From NCBI RefSeq assembly GCF_016598475.1, contig NZ_JAEMUX010000032.1, positions 1 through 64,000 on the forward strand: a DNA stretch of 64,000 bases, read 5' to 3'. Below are positions 15,293-23,862 of this stretch, piece by piece. The notes under the pieces were generated by a model. The model was not told where the DNA came from. It worked only from the letters and a program-made list of their open reading frames with translations, and did no database searches. Position 1 is the stretch's first letter. Every line of letters starts with the position of its first letter. The translations under genes were made by a program, and so were the position numbers. The DNA comes from Streptomyces adelaidensis (GTDB taxonomy: Bacteria > Actinomycetota > Actinomycetes > Streptomycetales > Streptomycetaceae).

Positions 15293-15548
15293 TACGTATC
15301 CCATCGCGGAGGCGCGGGGCAAGCTCGGGGAACTCGCCCGCCGGGCCGCCCAGCACGAGCACATCACCCTGACTGATCGCGGGGTTCCGGCCGCTGTCCT
15401 CATCTCCCCCGCCGAGCTGGAGGACCTTCAGGACGCTCTCGCCCTCGCCCGACTGGAGCGTGACCGCGCTCTCGGTCGCGCCGAGACTCCGCTACCGCAT
15501 GACGAGGCCCGCCGCGCGCTGCTCGAAGCGGCGGGGAGGAGTGAGTGA
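15285..15548 (+). CDS. Type II antitoxin, Phd/YefM family
   Basis: An 87-residue antitoxin. The N-terminal DNA-binding part MSATYPIAEARGKLGELARRAAQHEHITLTDRGVPAAVLIS is the Phd/YefM fold; the C-terminal part (residues about 55-87) is the flexible toxin-binding segment. It ends with a 4-nt overlap (GTGA) with the toxin gene, so the two are translationally coupled. It should neutralise the RelE-like toxin and repress its own promoter, where an inverted repeat covers the start codon. Confidence 0.92.
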   Translation: MSATYPIAEARGKLGELARRAAQHEHITLTDRGVPAAVLISPAELEDLQDALALARLERDRALGRAETPLPHDEARRALLEAAGRSE

Positions 15549-15796
15549 CCTGGCAGGTGTTGTGGGAACCGGCGGCTCTCAACTCGGCTGCCGGACACCT
15601 CAAGGGCGATCCGAACAGTGTCGACACGCTCCTGCGAGCCGCTGACCGGCTCGCCCAGGACGAGCGCCCCGAGGGTTCGCATGCTTGGGGCGCGGAGCAT
15701 CGGCGCTCGCACCGTGCTCCCTGGCGCATCCTGTGCCGCATCGATCCGCAGACGCGCACACTCCATATCGAACACGTCGGCCGCACGGCCGCCTGA
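15545..15796 (+). CDS. RelE/ParE-superfamily toxin
   Basis: An 83-residue toxin (MTWQVLWEPAALNSAAGHLKGDP...RIDPQTRTLHIEHVGRTAA) with the RelE-like core, including YRI-like WRILCRIDPQTRTLHIEHVGR near the C-terminus. RelE enzymes cut mRNA in the ribosomal A site. Catalytic residues cannot be assigned with certainty. The GTG at 15545 overlaps the antitoxin stop. The pair is a complete type II module. Confidence 0.88.
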   Translation: MTWQVLWEPAALNSAAGHLKGDPNSVDTLLRAADRLAQDERPEGSHAWGAEHRRSHRAPWRILCRIDPQTRTLHIEHVGRTAA

Positions 15797-15903
15797 CTTG
15801 ACCGCGATCCTGGTCGGCGATCCTGGTCCGACGGCGTTCGAGCCAGTGGTGAACGGGCCGGGTGCGGGCCGGGGCTGATCCGCGCGGGTTCTACGCTGGC
15901 CCC

Positions 15904-16545
15904 ATGTCAGCGATCCGTCTTCTCGTGCTCGGCGCCGTGCGCCAGCACGGGCGGGCCCACGGCTACCAGGTGCGCAACGACCTGGAGTACTGGGGCGCGC
16001 ACGAGTGGTCCAACGCCAAGCCCGGCTCGATCTACCACGCCCTGAAGCAGATGGCGAAACAGGGGCTGCTGCTCGCGCACGAGACCGCCCCCTCCACCGC
16101 CGGCGGCCCCCCTCGCACCGAGTACGAGATCACCGAGGCCGGCACCGAGGAGTACCTCAAACTGCTGCGCGAGTCCCTCACCGCCTACGACCAGAAGCGG
16201 GACGTACTCTCCGCCGGGCTCGGCTGCATGGTCGACCTCGGCCGCGAGGAGGTGCTCGGACTCCTGGCGGAGCGGGTGCGGACCATCGGGGAGTGGCGCA
16301 AGGCCATCACCGAGTACTACATGCCCGAGGAGGGCCCCGGCCAGTTCGGCCACATCGGCGAGATCATGAACTTCTGGCTCGACTCCGCCGATTCGGGCGC
16401 CCGCTGGACCCAGGGCCTCATCGAACGCATCCGCGGCGGCGCCTACACCTTCGCGGGGGAGGGCGAGCCGTTCATCGGCGTCCTGGTCGAGGGGCAGGAG
16501 AACCCGTACGCGACGGGGGAGCGGCATCCGGGGGACGACCGCTAG
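15904..16545 (+). CDS. PadR-family transcriptional regulator
   Basis: A 213-residue regulator. It has a winged-helix domain (residues 1-80: RLLVLGAVRQHGRAHGYQVRNDL..SIYHALKQMAKQGLL) and a C-terminal dimerisation helix domain (Vir-like). The ATG at 15904 has no Shine-Dalgarno sequence but lies 6 nt after TACGCT, so the mRNA is probably leaderless. It is upstream of a DrrAB-type exporter, and the gap contains two TAGTCAA-GT-TTGACTA operators. This is the usual arrangement of a PadR repressor controlling its efflux pump. Confidence 0.92.
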   Translation: MSAIRLLVLGAVRQHGRAHGYQVRNDLEYWGAHEWSNAKPGSIYHALKQMAKQGLLLAHETAPSTAGGPPRTEYEITEAGTEEYLKLLRESLTAYDQKRDVLSAGLGCMVDLGREEVLGLLAERVRTIGEWRKAITEYYMPEEGPGQFGHIGEIMNFWLDSADSGARWTQGLIERIRGGAYTFAGEGEPFIGVLVEGQENPYATGERHPGDDR

Positions 16546-16554
16546 GACGTTGGC

Positions 16555-16618
16555 TAATCAAGTTTGACTACGCTCCCTTGGGAGAGTTACCTTCGAAGCA
16601 TCTAGTCAAGTTTGACTA
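16555..16618 (+). promoter_or_regulatory. Two PadR operators and drrA promoter
   Basis: TAATCAAGTTTGACTA (16555-16570) and TAGTCAAGTTTGACTA (16603-16618) are 16-bp palindromes 48 bp apart. TTGACT (16564-16569), 17 nt, then TTACCT (16587-16592) is a candidate promoter lying between them, so bound repressor would cover the -35 box and the early transcript. Confidence 0.75.
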
Positions 16619-16643
16619 ATATTCCTGTCGAGGGGGAGGCCTC

Positions 16644-17654
16644 ATGGCCGATTCGGCGATCACGGTCGAAGGAGCACGCAAGGCATACGGCGGCAAGCGA
16701 GCCAAGGGCGGAAATCGCGGCAACGGCGGCAAGGCGGCCCTCGACGGGCTCGACCTCGCGGTCGCGCGCGGCACCGTGCACGGCGTGCTCGGGCCCAACG
16801 GCGCGGGCAAGACGACCCTGGTCCGCGTCCTGTCGACTCTGCTGCGACCCGACGCGGGCCGCGTCGAGGTGGCGGGACACGACGTGGTGACACGCGCGCG
16901 TGAGGTGCGCTCCCGCATCGGTTTGCTCGGCCAGCACGCCGCGCTCGACGAGAAGCTCGGCGGCCGGCAGAACCTGGAGATGTTCGCCCGCCTCCATCAC
17001 CTGGGCGCCCGCCACGCGCGCGTGCGGGCCGGTGAGCTCCTGGCGCGCTTCGGTCTCGCCGACACCGGCCGCAAGGCCGTCAAGCAGTACAGCGGCGGCA
17101 TGCGCCGCCGCCTCGACCTCGCCGCGTCCCTGATCACCGAACCGGAGGTGCTCTTCCTGGACGAGCCGACCACCGGCCTCGACCCGCGCGGCCGCGCCGA
17201 GGTCTGGGACTCCGTCCGCTCCCTGGTCGGCGGCGGTACGACGGTCCTGCTCACCACCCAGTACCTGGAGGAGGCCGACCAGCTCGCCGACCGCATCTCG
17301 GTCGTCGACCACGGCCGGGTCGTCGCCGACGGCACACCGGACGACCTGAAGACCCTCACCGGCGGCGACCGCATCGACGTCGTCCTGCGCGACGCCGGCC
17401 AACTGGGCGCCGCCGTCGCCCTGCTGCCCGTACCGAAGGACGACATCTCCGTGGACGCCGACCGCCGCCGCCTCAGCTCCCCGGTCGCCGACCGTATGAC
17501 GGCCCTCTCCGGAGTCGTCCGCGCCTTGGCGGACGCCGGCGTCGAGGCCGAGGACATCGCCCTGCGCCGCCCGACCCTGGACGAGGTGTTCCTGCACCTC
17601 ACCGTGGACGACAGGGCCGGCGACCACCCGGAGAAGGAGGCCGCACGAGCATGA
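16644..17654 (+). CDS. Multidrug ABC exporter ATPase, DrrA type
   Basis: A 336-residue ATPase. It has Walker A GPNGAGKTT (about residues 52-60), the signature YSGGMRRRLDLAASL, Walker B VLFLDEPTTGLD, and the C-terminal DrrA-type extension with RRPTLDEVFLHLT. It drives export with the permease that follows. A 17-residue Lys/Gly-rich insertion (GGKRAKGGNRGNGGK) sits before the domain proper. The ATG at 16644 follows GGGGGAGG. It overlaps drrB by 4 nt (ATGA). Control by the PadR protein upstream is inferred from the operators. Confidence 0.93.
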   Translation: MADSAITVEGARKAYGGKRAKGGNRGNGGKAALDGLDLAVARGTVHGVLGPNGAGKTTLVRVLSTLLRPDAGRVEVAGHDVVTRAREVRSRIGLLGQHAALDEKLGGRQNLEMFARLHHLGARHARVRAGELLARFGLADTGRKAVKQYSGGMRRRLDLAASLITEPEVLFLDEPTTGLDPRGRAEVWDSVRSLVGGGTTVLLTTQYLEEADQLADRISVVDHGRVVADGTPDDLKTLTGGDRIDVVLRDAGQLGAAVALLPVPKDDISVDADRRRLSSPVADRMTALSGVVRALADAGVEAEDIALRRPTLDEVFLHLTVDDRAGDHPEKEAARA

Positions 17655-18412
17655 GCACCTACGCACTGACCGATTCCTGGACCATGACCCGCCGCGAACT
17701 CGCCCACTGGGCGCGGCAGCCGGTGCAGGTGCTCGTCGGGCTGGTCTTCCCCGTGATGCTGCTGCTGATGTTCGGCTACCTGGTCGGCGGCGGCCGCGGA
17801 GTGACCGGCGACTACCTCGACTACCTGGTCCCCGGCATGCTCGCGCTCACCATGGCCTTCGGCCTGGAGGGCACGATGCTCGCCGTCACCCAGGACCTCA
17901 ACAAGGGCGTGATCGACAGGTTCCGCGCGATGCCGATGACCAACGGCGCGGTCCTAGTGGGCCGTTCGGCCGCCGACATGCTCCAGTCGGCTCTCGGCCT
18001 GGCCGTCCTGATCGCCGTCGCCGCCGCACTCGGCCGGCGTACCCACGGCGGCCCCGCAGCCCTCCTCGGCGCGCTCGGCCTGCTCCTCCTCTTCCGCTTC
18101 GCCATGCTCTGGATCGGCATCCACCTGGCGATGGTGGCCGGCAGACCGGAGCTGGTGACAACCGTCCAGATCCTCGTCTGGCCGGTCGGCTTCCTCTCCA
18201 ACGCCTTCGCCACCCCCGCCTCGATGCCCGGCTGGCTGGGCACGGCCGTCGAATGGAACCCCATGTCCCACACCGCGACGGCCGTACGGGACCTGTTCGA
18301 CGGCGGCGCCGTGGACGCGGCACACGTATGGTCGGCGATCGGCTGGCCACTGGCCCTGCTGGCGGTCTTCTTCCCACTGGCGGTAAGGCGTTTCGCCATG
18401 CTGAGCAAGTAA
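17651..18412 (+). CDS. ABC-2 type permease, DrrB type
   Basis: A 253-residue membrane subunit with six hydrophobic segments. It has a cytoplasmic N-terminus with TRRELAHWARQPVQV, the PMTNGAVLVGRSAADM loop and the ABC-2 segment NPMSHTATAVRDLFDGG near residue 210. It pairs with the ATPase encoded immediately before. Family members export daunorubicin-like drugs or other amphiphiles; the substrate here is unknown. No biosynthetic cluster is in view, so it may give self-protection against environmental compounds. Confidence 0.92.
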   Translation: MSTYALTDSWTMTRRELAHWARQPVQVLVGLVFPVMLLLMFGYLVGGGRGVTGDYLDYLVPGMLALTMAFGLEGTMLAVTQDLNKGVIDRFRAMPMTNGAVLVGRSAADMLQSALGLAVLIAVAAALGRRTHGGPAALLGALGLLLLFRFAMLWIGIHLAMVAGRPELVTTVQILVWPVGFLSNAFATPASMPGWLGTAVEWNPMSHTATAVRDLFDGGAVDAAHVWSAIGWPLALLAVFFPLAVRRFAMLSK

Positions 18413-18466
18413 TAAGTGGGCCCGTCCGGCGTTTGAGGACGAGGCCGTCCAGGCCGAAAAGTGGGT

Positions 18467-18485
18467 CTGGGGGCGCAGCCCCCAG
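18467..18485. terminator. Hairpin between drrB and the decarboxylase gene
   Basis: CTGGGGGC-GCA-GCCCCCAG, a perfect 8-bp stem between convergent genes. It sits in a region with other Streptomyces intergenic words (CGTCCGGCGTTTGAGGAC at 18422-18440). A 26-bp segment at 18499-18524 reappears at 55031-55056 after coaX. Confidence 0.75.
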
Positions 18486-18555
18486 ATGCGGGATGGGACG
18501 GGTAGGGGCGGAGGGGGCGAAAAAAGCCCACCAGCCCCCTCCCGGCTCCCACCCC

Positions 18556-19995
18556 CTAGTGATGAAACCCGGTAGCCGCCCCCGTGTCACGCGTCAACGG
18601 CCCCGACTGCCGCCGAAGTTCACGCAGCAACAGCCCGAGATCCTCCACGAACAACTCCGCGAGATCGGAGGAGAACCCGTTCCGGCACACCACCCGCAGC
18701 ACGGACAGATCCCGCCGGTTCTCCGGAAAGGTGTACGCCGGCACCAGCCACCCCTTCTCCCGCAGCCGCCGGGACACATCGAACACGTCGAACGCGGTCA
18801 CACCGTCCGCCGTGGTGAAGGCGAACACCGGCAACTGGTCCCCCCGGGTGAGCAGCCGGAAGTCCCCGAACTTCGCGACCTGTTCCGCGAGGCCCAGCGC
18901 GACATCCCGCGTGGACTGCTGCACCGCCCGGTACCCCTCACGTCCGAGCCGCAGGAAGGTGTAGTACTGCGCGACGACCTGCGCCCCCGGCCGGGAGAAG
19001 TTGAGCGCGAACGTGGGCATGTCGCCGCCGAGGTAGTTGACCCGGAAGACGAGCTCCTCGGGCAGCTCGGCGGCGGACCGCCAAAGGGCCCAGCCCACGC
19101 CCGGATACACGAGCCCGTACTTGTGCCCGGAGGTGTTGACGGACGCCACCCGGGGCAGCCGGAAGTCCCACACCAGCTCCTCGTCGAGGAAGGGGGCGAC
19201 CATGGCGCCGGACGCCCCGTCGACATGCACCGGCACATCCAGCCCGGTGCGCTCCTGGAGGTCGTCGAGCGCCGCGCACAACTCGGCGATCGGCTCGTAC
19301 GAGCCGTCGAAGGTGGAGCCGAGGACGCCGACGACCCCGATGGTGTTCTCGTCGCAGAGCGCGGCGGCGGCCGCCGGATCGAGGTGGAACCGGTCGCCCT
19401 CCATGGGCACCTGCCGGGCCTCCACCTCCCAGAAATTGCAGAACTTGTCCCAGCAGACCTGGACGTTGACGCCCATGACGAGGTTGGGCCGGGCCTGAGC
19501 CGAGGGATAGCGGCCGGCGTTCCGCCGGGCCCACCGCCGCTTCAGAGCCATCCCGGCGAGCATGCAGGCCTCGCTGGACCCGGTGGTCGAACAGCCGACG
19601 GCGGCGGCCGGGTCGGGCGCGTTCCACAGATCGGCGAGCATCGACACGCACCGCCGCTCCAGCTCGGCCGTGCGCGGGTACTCGTCCTTGTCGATCATGT
19701 TCTTGTCCTGGCACTCACCCATCAGCACCCCGGCCTGCGGCTCCATCCAGGTGGTGACGAAGGTGGCCAGGTTCAGCCGCGAGTTGCCGTCCAGCATGAG
19801 TTCGTCATGGACCAGTTGATACGCCGTCGAAGGGGCCAGCGGGGCGTCCGGGAGCCGGTGCCTGGGCGGCGCCTCGGTCATGCCGCCGACAGGGTTGGCC
19901 TGGCCGTAGAAAGGGTTCACGGCGAGCCGGTGCCGGTCGTCCCGGTCCCGCCCCTCGTCCTGCCGGGCGGCGCTGTCCCATCGGTGCAGTGGCAT
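18556..19995 (-). CDS. gad: Glutamate decarboxylase
   Basis: A 479-residue PLP-dependent group II decarboxylase that converts glutamate to GABA, consuming a proton. It shows the PLP lysine in NTSGHKYG (about Lys292), the pocket segment HVDGASGAMVAPF, and the N-terminal NLATFVTTWMEPQA and CSTTGSSEACMLAGMA motifs typical of Gad. The ATG at 19995 has no Shine-Dalgarno sequence but lies 7 nt after TACCGT on the minus strand (20003-20008), so it is a candidate leaderless start. No antiporter gene is adjacent. It is divergent from tipA. Confidence 0.95.
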   Translation of the reverse strand: MPLHRWDSAARQDEGRDRDDRHRLAVNPFYGQANPVGGMTEAPPRHRLPDAPLAPSTAYQLVHDELMLDGNSRLNLATFVTTWMEPQAGVLMGECQDKNMIDKDEYPRTAELERRCVSMLADLWNAPDPAAAVGCSTTGSSEACMLAGMALKRRWARRNAGRYPSAQARPNLVMGVNVQVCWDKFCNFWEVEARQVPMEGDRFHLDPAAAAALCDENTIGVVGVLGSTFDGSYEPIAELCAALDDLQERTGLDVPVHVDGASGAMVAPFLDEELVWDFRLPRVASVNTSGHKYGLVYPGVGWALWRSAAELPEELVFRVNYLGGDMPTFALNFSRPGAQVVAQYYTFLRLGREGYRAVQQSTRDVALGLAEQVAKFGDFRLLTRGDQLPVFAFTTADGVTAFDVFDVSRRLREKGWLVPAYTFPENRRDLSVLRVVCRNGFSSDLAELFVEDLGLLLRELRRQSGPLTRDTGAATGFHH

Positions 19996-20050
19996 GTCTT
20001 CGACGGTAGGTCCGCCCCGGGGCACCCGCACGTTCACCCGGCAAACGGAC

Positions 20051-20081
20051 TTGCACCTCACGCGACGTGAGGCCCCAGCCT
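20051..20081 (+). promoter_or_regulatory. tipA-type promoter with MerR-family operator
   Basis: TTGCAC (20051-20056) and CAGCCT (20076-20081) are separated by 19 bp, the long spacer of MerR-regulated promoters. CCTCACG-CGA-CGTGAGG (20056-20072) is a perfect palindrome in the spacer. It closely resembles the known thiostrepton-inducible ptipA promoter of S. lividans. Confidence 0.9.
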
Positions 20082-20135
20082 GGAACACGTACCGAGAAGG
20101 AAGAAGGACACAGAAACAGAAAGGGGAGCGGAAGC

Positions 20136-20897
20136 ATGGGCTACACCGTGGGGCAGGTCGCCGGATTCGCCGGCGTCACGGTGCGGACGCTGCACCACTA
20201 CGACGAGATCGGCCTGCTCGTACCGAGCGAGCGCACCCACGCGGGTCACCGCCGCTACGGCGACGCCGACCTCGACCGGCTCCAGCAGATCCTGTTCCAC
20301 CGGGAGCTCGGCTTCCCCCTCGACGAGGTCGCGACCCTGCTCGACGACCCGGAGGTGGACCCACGGGACCACCTGCGCAGACAGCACGAGGTGCTGACCG
20401 CCCGGATCGAGAAGCTGCAGCAGATGGCCGCGGCCGTGGAGCACGCCATGGAGGCACGCAGAATGGGCATCAACCTCACGCCCGAGGAACGGTTCGAGGT
20501 CTTCGGGGACAAGGACCCCGAGCAGTACGCCGAGGAGGCTGAGCAGCGCTGGGGAGGCACGGAGGCGTACGCCGAATCGCAGCGCCGCACCGCCTCGTAC
20601 ACCAAGGAAGACTTCAAGCGCATGCAGGCCGAGGTGGCCGACTGGGGCGAGCGCTACGACGCCCTGATGACCGCCGGCGAGCAGCCGACCGGCGAGGCGG
20701 CCATGAACATGGCCGAGGAGCACCGGCAGCACATCTGCACCTGGTTCTACGACTGCCCGTACGAGATGCACCAGGGACTCGGCGAGATGTACGTCTCCGA
20801 CGATCGTTTCAAGGCGTTCTACGACGCCACGCGCCCCGGTCTCGCCGAGCATCTGCGGGAGGCCATCACCGCCAACGCGGCCCGGCGGCGCCCCTGA
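20136..20897 (+). CDS. tipA: TipA-like MerR regulator, thiopeptide-binding
   Basis: A 253-residue regulator. The N-terminal MerR HTH (residues 1-70: YTVGQVAGFAGVTVRTLHHYDEIGLL) is followed by a coiled-coil (about 75-110) and the all-helical TipAS domain (about 110-250: EAEQRWGGTEAYAESQ, EEHRQHICTWFYDCPYEMHQGLGEMYVSD). In S. lividans TipAL binds thiopeptides covalently through the cysteine in this C-terminal region (here Cys in TWFYDCPY) and activates its own promoter and multidrug genes. The ATG at 20136 follows GGGGAG. A shorter TipAS product may arise from an internal start, as in S. lividans. Confidence 0.95.
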   Translation: MGYTVGQVAGFAGVTVRTLHHYDEIGLLVPSERTHAGHRRYGDADLDRLQQILFHRELGFPLDEVATLLDDPEVDPRDHLRRQHEVLTARIEKLQQMAAAVEHAMEARRMGINLTPEERFEVFGDKDPEQYAEEAEQRWGGTEAYAESQRRTASYTKEDFKRMQAEVADWGERYDALMTAGEQPTGEAAMNMAEEHRQHICTWFYDCPYEMHQGLGEMYVSDDRFKAFYDATRPGLAEHLREAITANAARRRP

Positions 20898-20969
20898 CCG
20901 CACGGCCGGCCCCACAGCTTGGTCTCAGTGCGGCCACAGGGCACTCTGGAGGAACCGGTGGAACCTAGG

Positions 20970-21003
20970 GGGGTGACCGTGCGTTGATAGCTTTGGTCAC
21001 CCC
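20970..21003. terminator. Hairpin downstream of tipA
   Basis: GGGGTGACC (20970-20978) pairs with GGTCACCCC (20995-21003) across a 16-nt loop, between tipA and dedA. It could be a terminator of tipA or a leader structure of the dedA mRNA. Confidence 0.5.
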
Positions 21004-21057
21004 TGTGGGTTCGCCCACCGGACCGCAATTCCCCTCACCCCCCAGGAGCCCGGAACC

Positions 21058-21942
21058 GTGACGACGATCGCCCTCGGACCGAGCTGGCTGGATCCGGATT
21101 ATCTGCTCGACTCGTTCGGTATCTGGGGCCTGCTCCTGATCGTGTTCGCCGAGTCAGGGCTCCTCATCGGCTTCTTCCTGCCGGGTGACTCGCTGCTCTT
21201 CACGGCGGGCATGCTGATCACCGCCAAGACGCTGGACTTCCCGCTGTGGCTGGCCATCGTGCTGATCTGCGCCGCCGCGATCCTGGGCGACCAGGCGGGC
21301 TACATGTTCGGCAAGAAGGTCGGCCCGTCCCTCTTCAAGCGGCCGGACTCCCGCCTCTTCAAGCAGGAGAACGTCACCAAGGCCCACGAGTTCTTCGAGA
21401 AGCACGGTCCGAAGTCCCTGATCCTGGCCCGCTTCGTGCCCATCGTGCGCACCTTCACGCCGATCATCGCCGGCGTCAGCGGCATGCGGTACCGCACGTT
21501 CCTGACCTACAACATCGTCGGCGGCGTCCTCTGGGGCGCGGGCGTCACCCTCCTCGGCTCCTGGCTCGGCCAGATCGAGTTCGTCCACACGAACATCGAG
21601 GCGATGCTGCTCCTCATCGTCCTCATCTCGGTCCTCCCGATCGTCTTCGAACTCCTGAAGGCGAGGAAGGCCAAGAAGAACCGCCCCGAGCCCCCGGCCG
21701 CCGCGGCCCCGATGTTGGACGACGCGACCACCCAGCTCCGCCGCATCCCCTCGGCCGACGACAACCAGCCCTACCAGCAACAGCAGTACGACCCCAACCA
21801 GGGCTACCAGAACGAGGGCTACCACCAGGACTACGGCTACCAGCAGCAGCCGTACGCCGACCAGTACCCGCAACAACAGCAGTACCCCCAGAACCAGAAC
21901 CAGGGCTACCCGTACGGCGGCCAGGACAACTCCCAGTACTGA
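21058..21942 (+). CDS. DedA-family membrane protein with a Q/N/Y-rich tail
   Basis: A 294-residue protein. Residues 1-205 are a DedA (SNARE-associated/VTT) membrane protein with the reentrant ESGLLIGFFLPGDSLLF motif near residue 32 and ARFVPIVRTFTPIIAGVSGM near 120. DedA proteins are linked to undecaprenyl-phosphate or phospholipid flipping. Residues about 232-294 are a low-complexity tail made almost entirely of Gln, Tyr, Asn, Gly and Pro (YQQQQYDPNQGYQNEGY), predicted disordered and cytoplasmic. The GTG at 21058 follows CAGGAG. The tail is unusual for the family. Confidence 0.92.
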   Translation: MTTIALGPSWLDPDYLLDSFGIWGLLLIVFAESGLLIGFFLPGDSLLFTAGMLITAKTLDFPLWLAIVLICAAAILGDQAGYMFGKKVGPSLFKRPDSRLFKQENVTKAHEFFEKHGPKSLILARFVPIVRTFTPIIAGVSGMRYRTFLTYNIVGGVLWGAGVTLLGSWLGQIEFVHTNIEAMLLLIVLISVLPIVFELLKARKAKKNRPEPPAAAAPMLDDATTQLRRIPSADDNQPYQQQQYDPNQGYQNEGYHQDYGYQQQPYADQYPQQQQYPQNQNQGYPYGGQDNSQY

Positions 21943-21959
21943 TCAGCGAGGTCGGGGAT

Positions 21960-21980
21960 CCGCGCCCTGAAGGGGCGCGG
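21960..21980. terminator. Terminator between convergent dedA and thrE-like genes
   Basis: CCGCGCCC (21960-21967) and GGGCGCGG (21973-21980) form an 8-bp stem with a 5-nt loop in the short gap between two convergent genes. Confidence 0.7.
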
Positions 21981-21993
21981 GCCATAAGGCGCC

Positions 21994-23706
21994 TCAGAAT
22001 CCCCTGGTCCGCTTCGCCGACTTCCGCCCGGCCCGAGCCGCCCCCGGCAAGAACAACCGGAACAACTCGGACCCGAGATTCACCCCGATCGCGATGGCCA
22101 TGGCCAGCGCCGCCGCCTTCGTCAGCGACACCAACCCCGCGTCCACATCGTTCTGCGCGAACGCCAACAGCCCGAAATACGTCGCGGACCCCGGCAGCAA
22201 CGGCCCGATCGCAGCGGTCGTATAGGGCAGCGCGGAAGCGAATCGATACCGCGACAGCAGCTGCCCGAACAGCCCCACCACACCCGCCGCGACGGCCGTG
22301 GAGGCGACCGGCGAGATCTCGCCCACGTCGTGCATGGCCCCGTACACGACCCAGGCGACACCCCCGTTGAGGGTCACCGCCAGCACGGTGGATCGTTCCT
22401 GCTGAAGCAGCACCGCGAAGGTCAGCGACAACAGCATCGACGCGCCGAGCTGCCACAGGGGCCGCTCCGCGCTGCCGAGCGCCGCGTCCGGGTTGAGCTG
22501 GGCGCCCAGTTTCACGCCGAAGTAGAGCACCAGCAGGACGCCCACCACGATGCCCACGAAGAGGTACATGACCTCGAGCAGCCGGGCCGACGCGGTGATG
22601 TAGTAGCCGGTCAGCCCGTCCTGCACACCCGCGACGAGCGCCCGCCCGGGCAGCAGCGCGAAGAGCCCACCGGTGATGACGGCGGACGCCGCCACATCCA
22701 CGTGCGCCACGGTCAGCGCCACCCCGATCGCGGCCGGCGGCATCGCCGCGACCAGGAACTGGTAGAACTCCGGCAGCCCGCGCCCCGAGCACACCCAGGC
22801 CAGCCGGTCGCCGAGCATCGCGCCCAGCGCGGCGGCGACGAAGACGACGACGCCACCGCCGACCAGCATGGAGGCGGCCCCCGCGAGCAGCCCGCTCGCC
22901 CCGGTCAGCACCCAGCCGGGGTACGGGTGCCGGTTGCGCCGTATCTCGGCGAGCCGCCGGTACGCCTCCTCCAGGGAGATCGCGTTCTCCAGGTCGCTGA
23001 GGTCGTCCACCAGCAGGAAGACGGCCGCGAGCCGGGTGTAGTCGGTGACCCGGCGCCGTACGATCCGGGACGCCGTGACCGGGTCCTCCACGAGCGACGG
23101 CTGGTAGGTGATCGACAGCTGGGTGAAGGTGACGGTCGGCTCGCAGCGGTCGAGGCCGAAGGACCGGCAGACGGCGAACATCGCCGCCTCCACGTCCTCC
23201 GCGCCCTCGCCGCCCGCGAGCAGCAGCTCGCCGATACGCAGGGTGAGGTCGAGCACACGCGGTACGGCGGGCCCCGTGTCGCCCTCCGCGCGCGCCGGCG
23301 GCTCCGGCGCGGGCCGCTCCGCCACCGGCATCCGCAGCATCGTGCGCATCCGGTCCTGCCAGGGCACGTCCTTGGTCAGGCTGACGACGGGAATCCCGCT
23401 GGGCGGCGTGAAGGCGACCGGCGCGTGCCGCACGCTGTAGGTGCGCGGCGTACTGAACGCGGACCCCTCCTGGTCCCCGGGCACCGGCTCGGGCGGCGCC
23501 AGCCCCTCCGGCAGGGCGAACTCGGAGGTCGTCTGCGACTCCGACTCCACCCCGGTGGCCGGCACGTCGAGCCCGGCGGGAATCACGAACTCGGACGTCA
23601 CCGACGACTCGCCGTCACCCCCGACAGCGATACCCGCCGGCAGCACCGGCACGAAGGCCCCGCTCGCCTCGTCCGACACCGGCTTGCGGTCCTCCGGTTC
23701 CGTCAC
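21994..23706 (-). CDS. ThrE-like threonine/serine exporter
   Basis: A 570-residue membrane protein combining the ThrE (PF06738) domain, about residues 135-385, with the ThrE_2 (PF12821) domain, about 410-555. About ten hydrophobic helices follow a 120-residue hydrophilic N-terminus rich in Glu, Pro and Ser that looks disordered. The conserved soluble part before the helices has ERCEPTVTFTQLSI-like sequence. ThrE of Corynebacterium exports threonine and serine. I chose the GTG at 23706, which has GGAG 5 nt upstream; another GTG at 23736 lacks proper spacing. The C-terminus is basic (GRKSAKRTRGF). Confidence 0.9.
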   Translation of the reverse strand: MTEPEDRKPVSDEASGAFVPVLPAGIAVGGDGESSVTSEFVIPAGLDVPATGVESESQTTSEFALPEGLAPPEPVPGDQEGSAFSTPRTYSVRHAPVAFTPPSGIPVVSLTKDVPWQDRMRTMLRMPVAERPAPEPPARAEGDTGPAVPRVLDLTLRIGELLLAGGEGAEDVEAAMFAVCRSFGLDRCEPTVTFTQLSITYQPSLVEDPVTASRIVRRRVTDYTRLAAVFLLVDDLSDLENAISLEEAYRRLAEIRRNRHPYPGWVLTGASGLLAGAASMLVGGGVVVFVAAALGAMLGDRLAWVCSGRGLPEFYQFLVAAMPPAAIGVALTVAHVDVAASAVITGGLFALLPGRALVAGVQDGLTGYYITASARLLEVMYLFVGIVVGVLLVLYFGVKLGAQLNPDAALGSAERPLWQLGASMLLSLTFAVLLQQERSTVLAVTLNGGVAWVVYGAMHDVGEISPVASTAVAAGVVGLFGQLLSRYRFASALPYTTAAIGPLLPGSATYFGLLAFAQNDVDAGLVSLTKAAALAMAIAIGVNLGSELFRLFLPGAARAGRKSAKRTRGF

Positions 23707-23777
23707 TCCCACTCCGCCGCGCTCCCTGTACGACACCTCCGGTACGCCTCAGTATGCGCACCGGCACGTACTGATAC

Positions 23778-23822
23778 GCGAACGGGCCGCGCGCCCCTCA
23801 AGGGGTCGCACAGCCCGTTCGC
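23778..23822. terminator. Terminator of ppa
   Basis: GCGAACGGGC (23778-23787) pairs with GCCCGTTCGC (23813-23822). The loop carries a nested CCCCTCAAGGGG hairpin. It lies between ppa and the thrE-like gene, both on the minus strand. Confidence 0.8.
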
Positions 23823-23862
23823 GAAAGACAACCGGCGGGAAAGCCGGGGGAAGACGAGGGGG

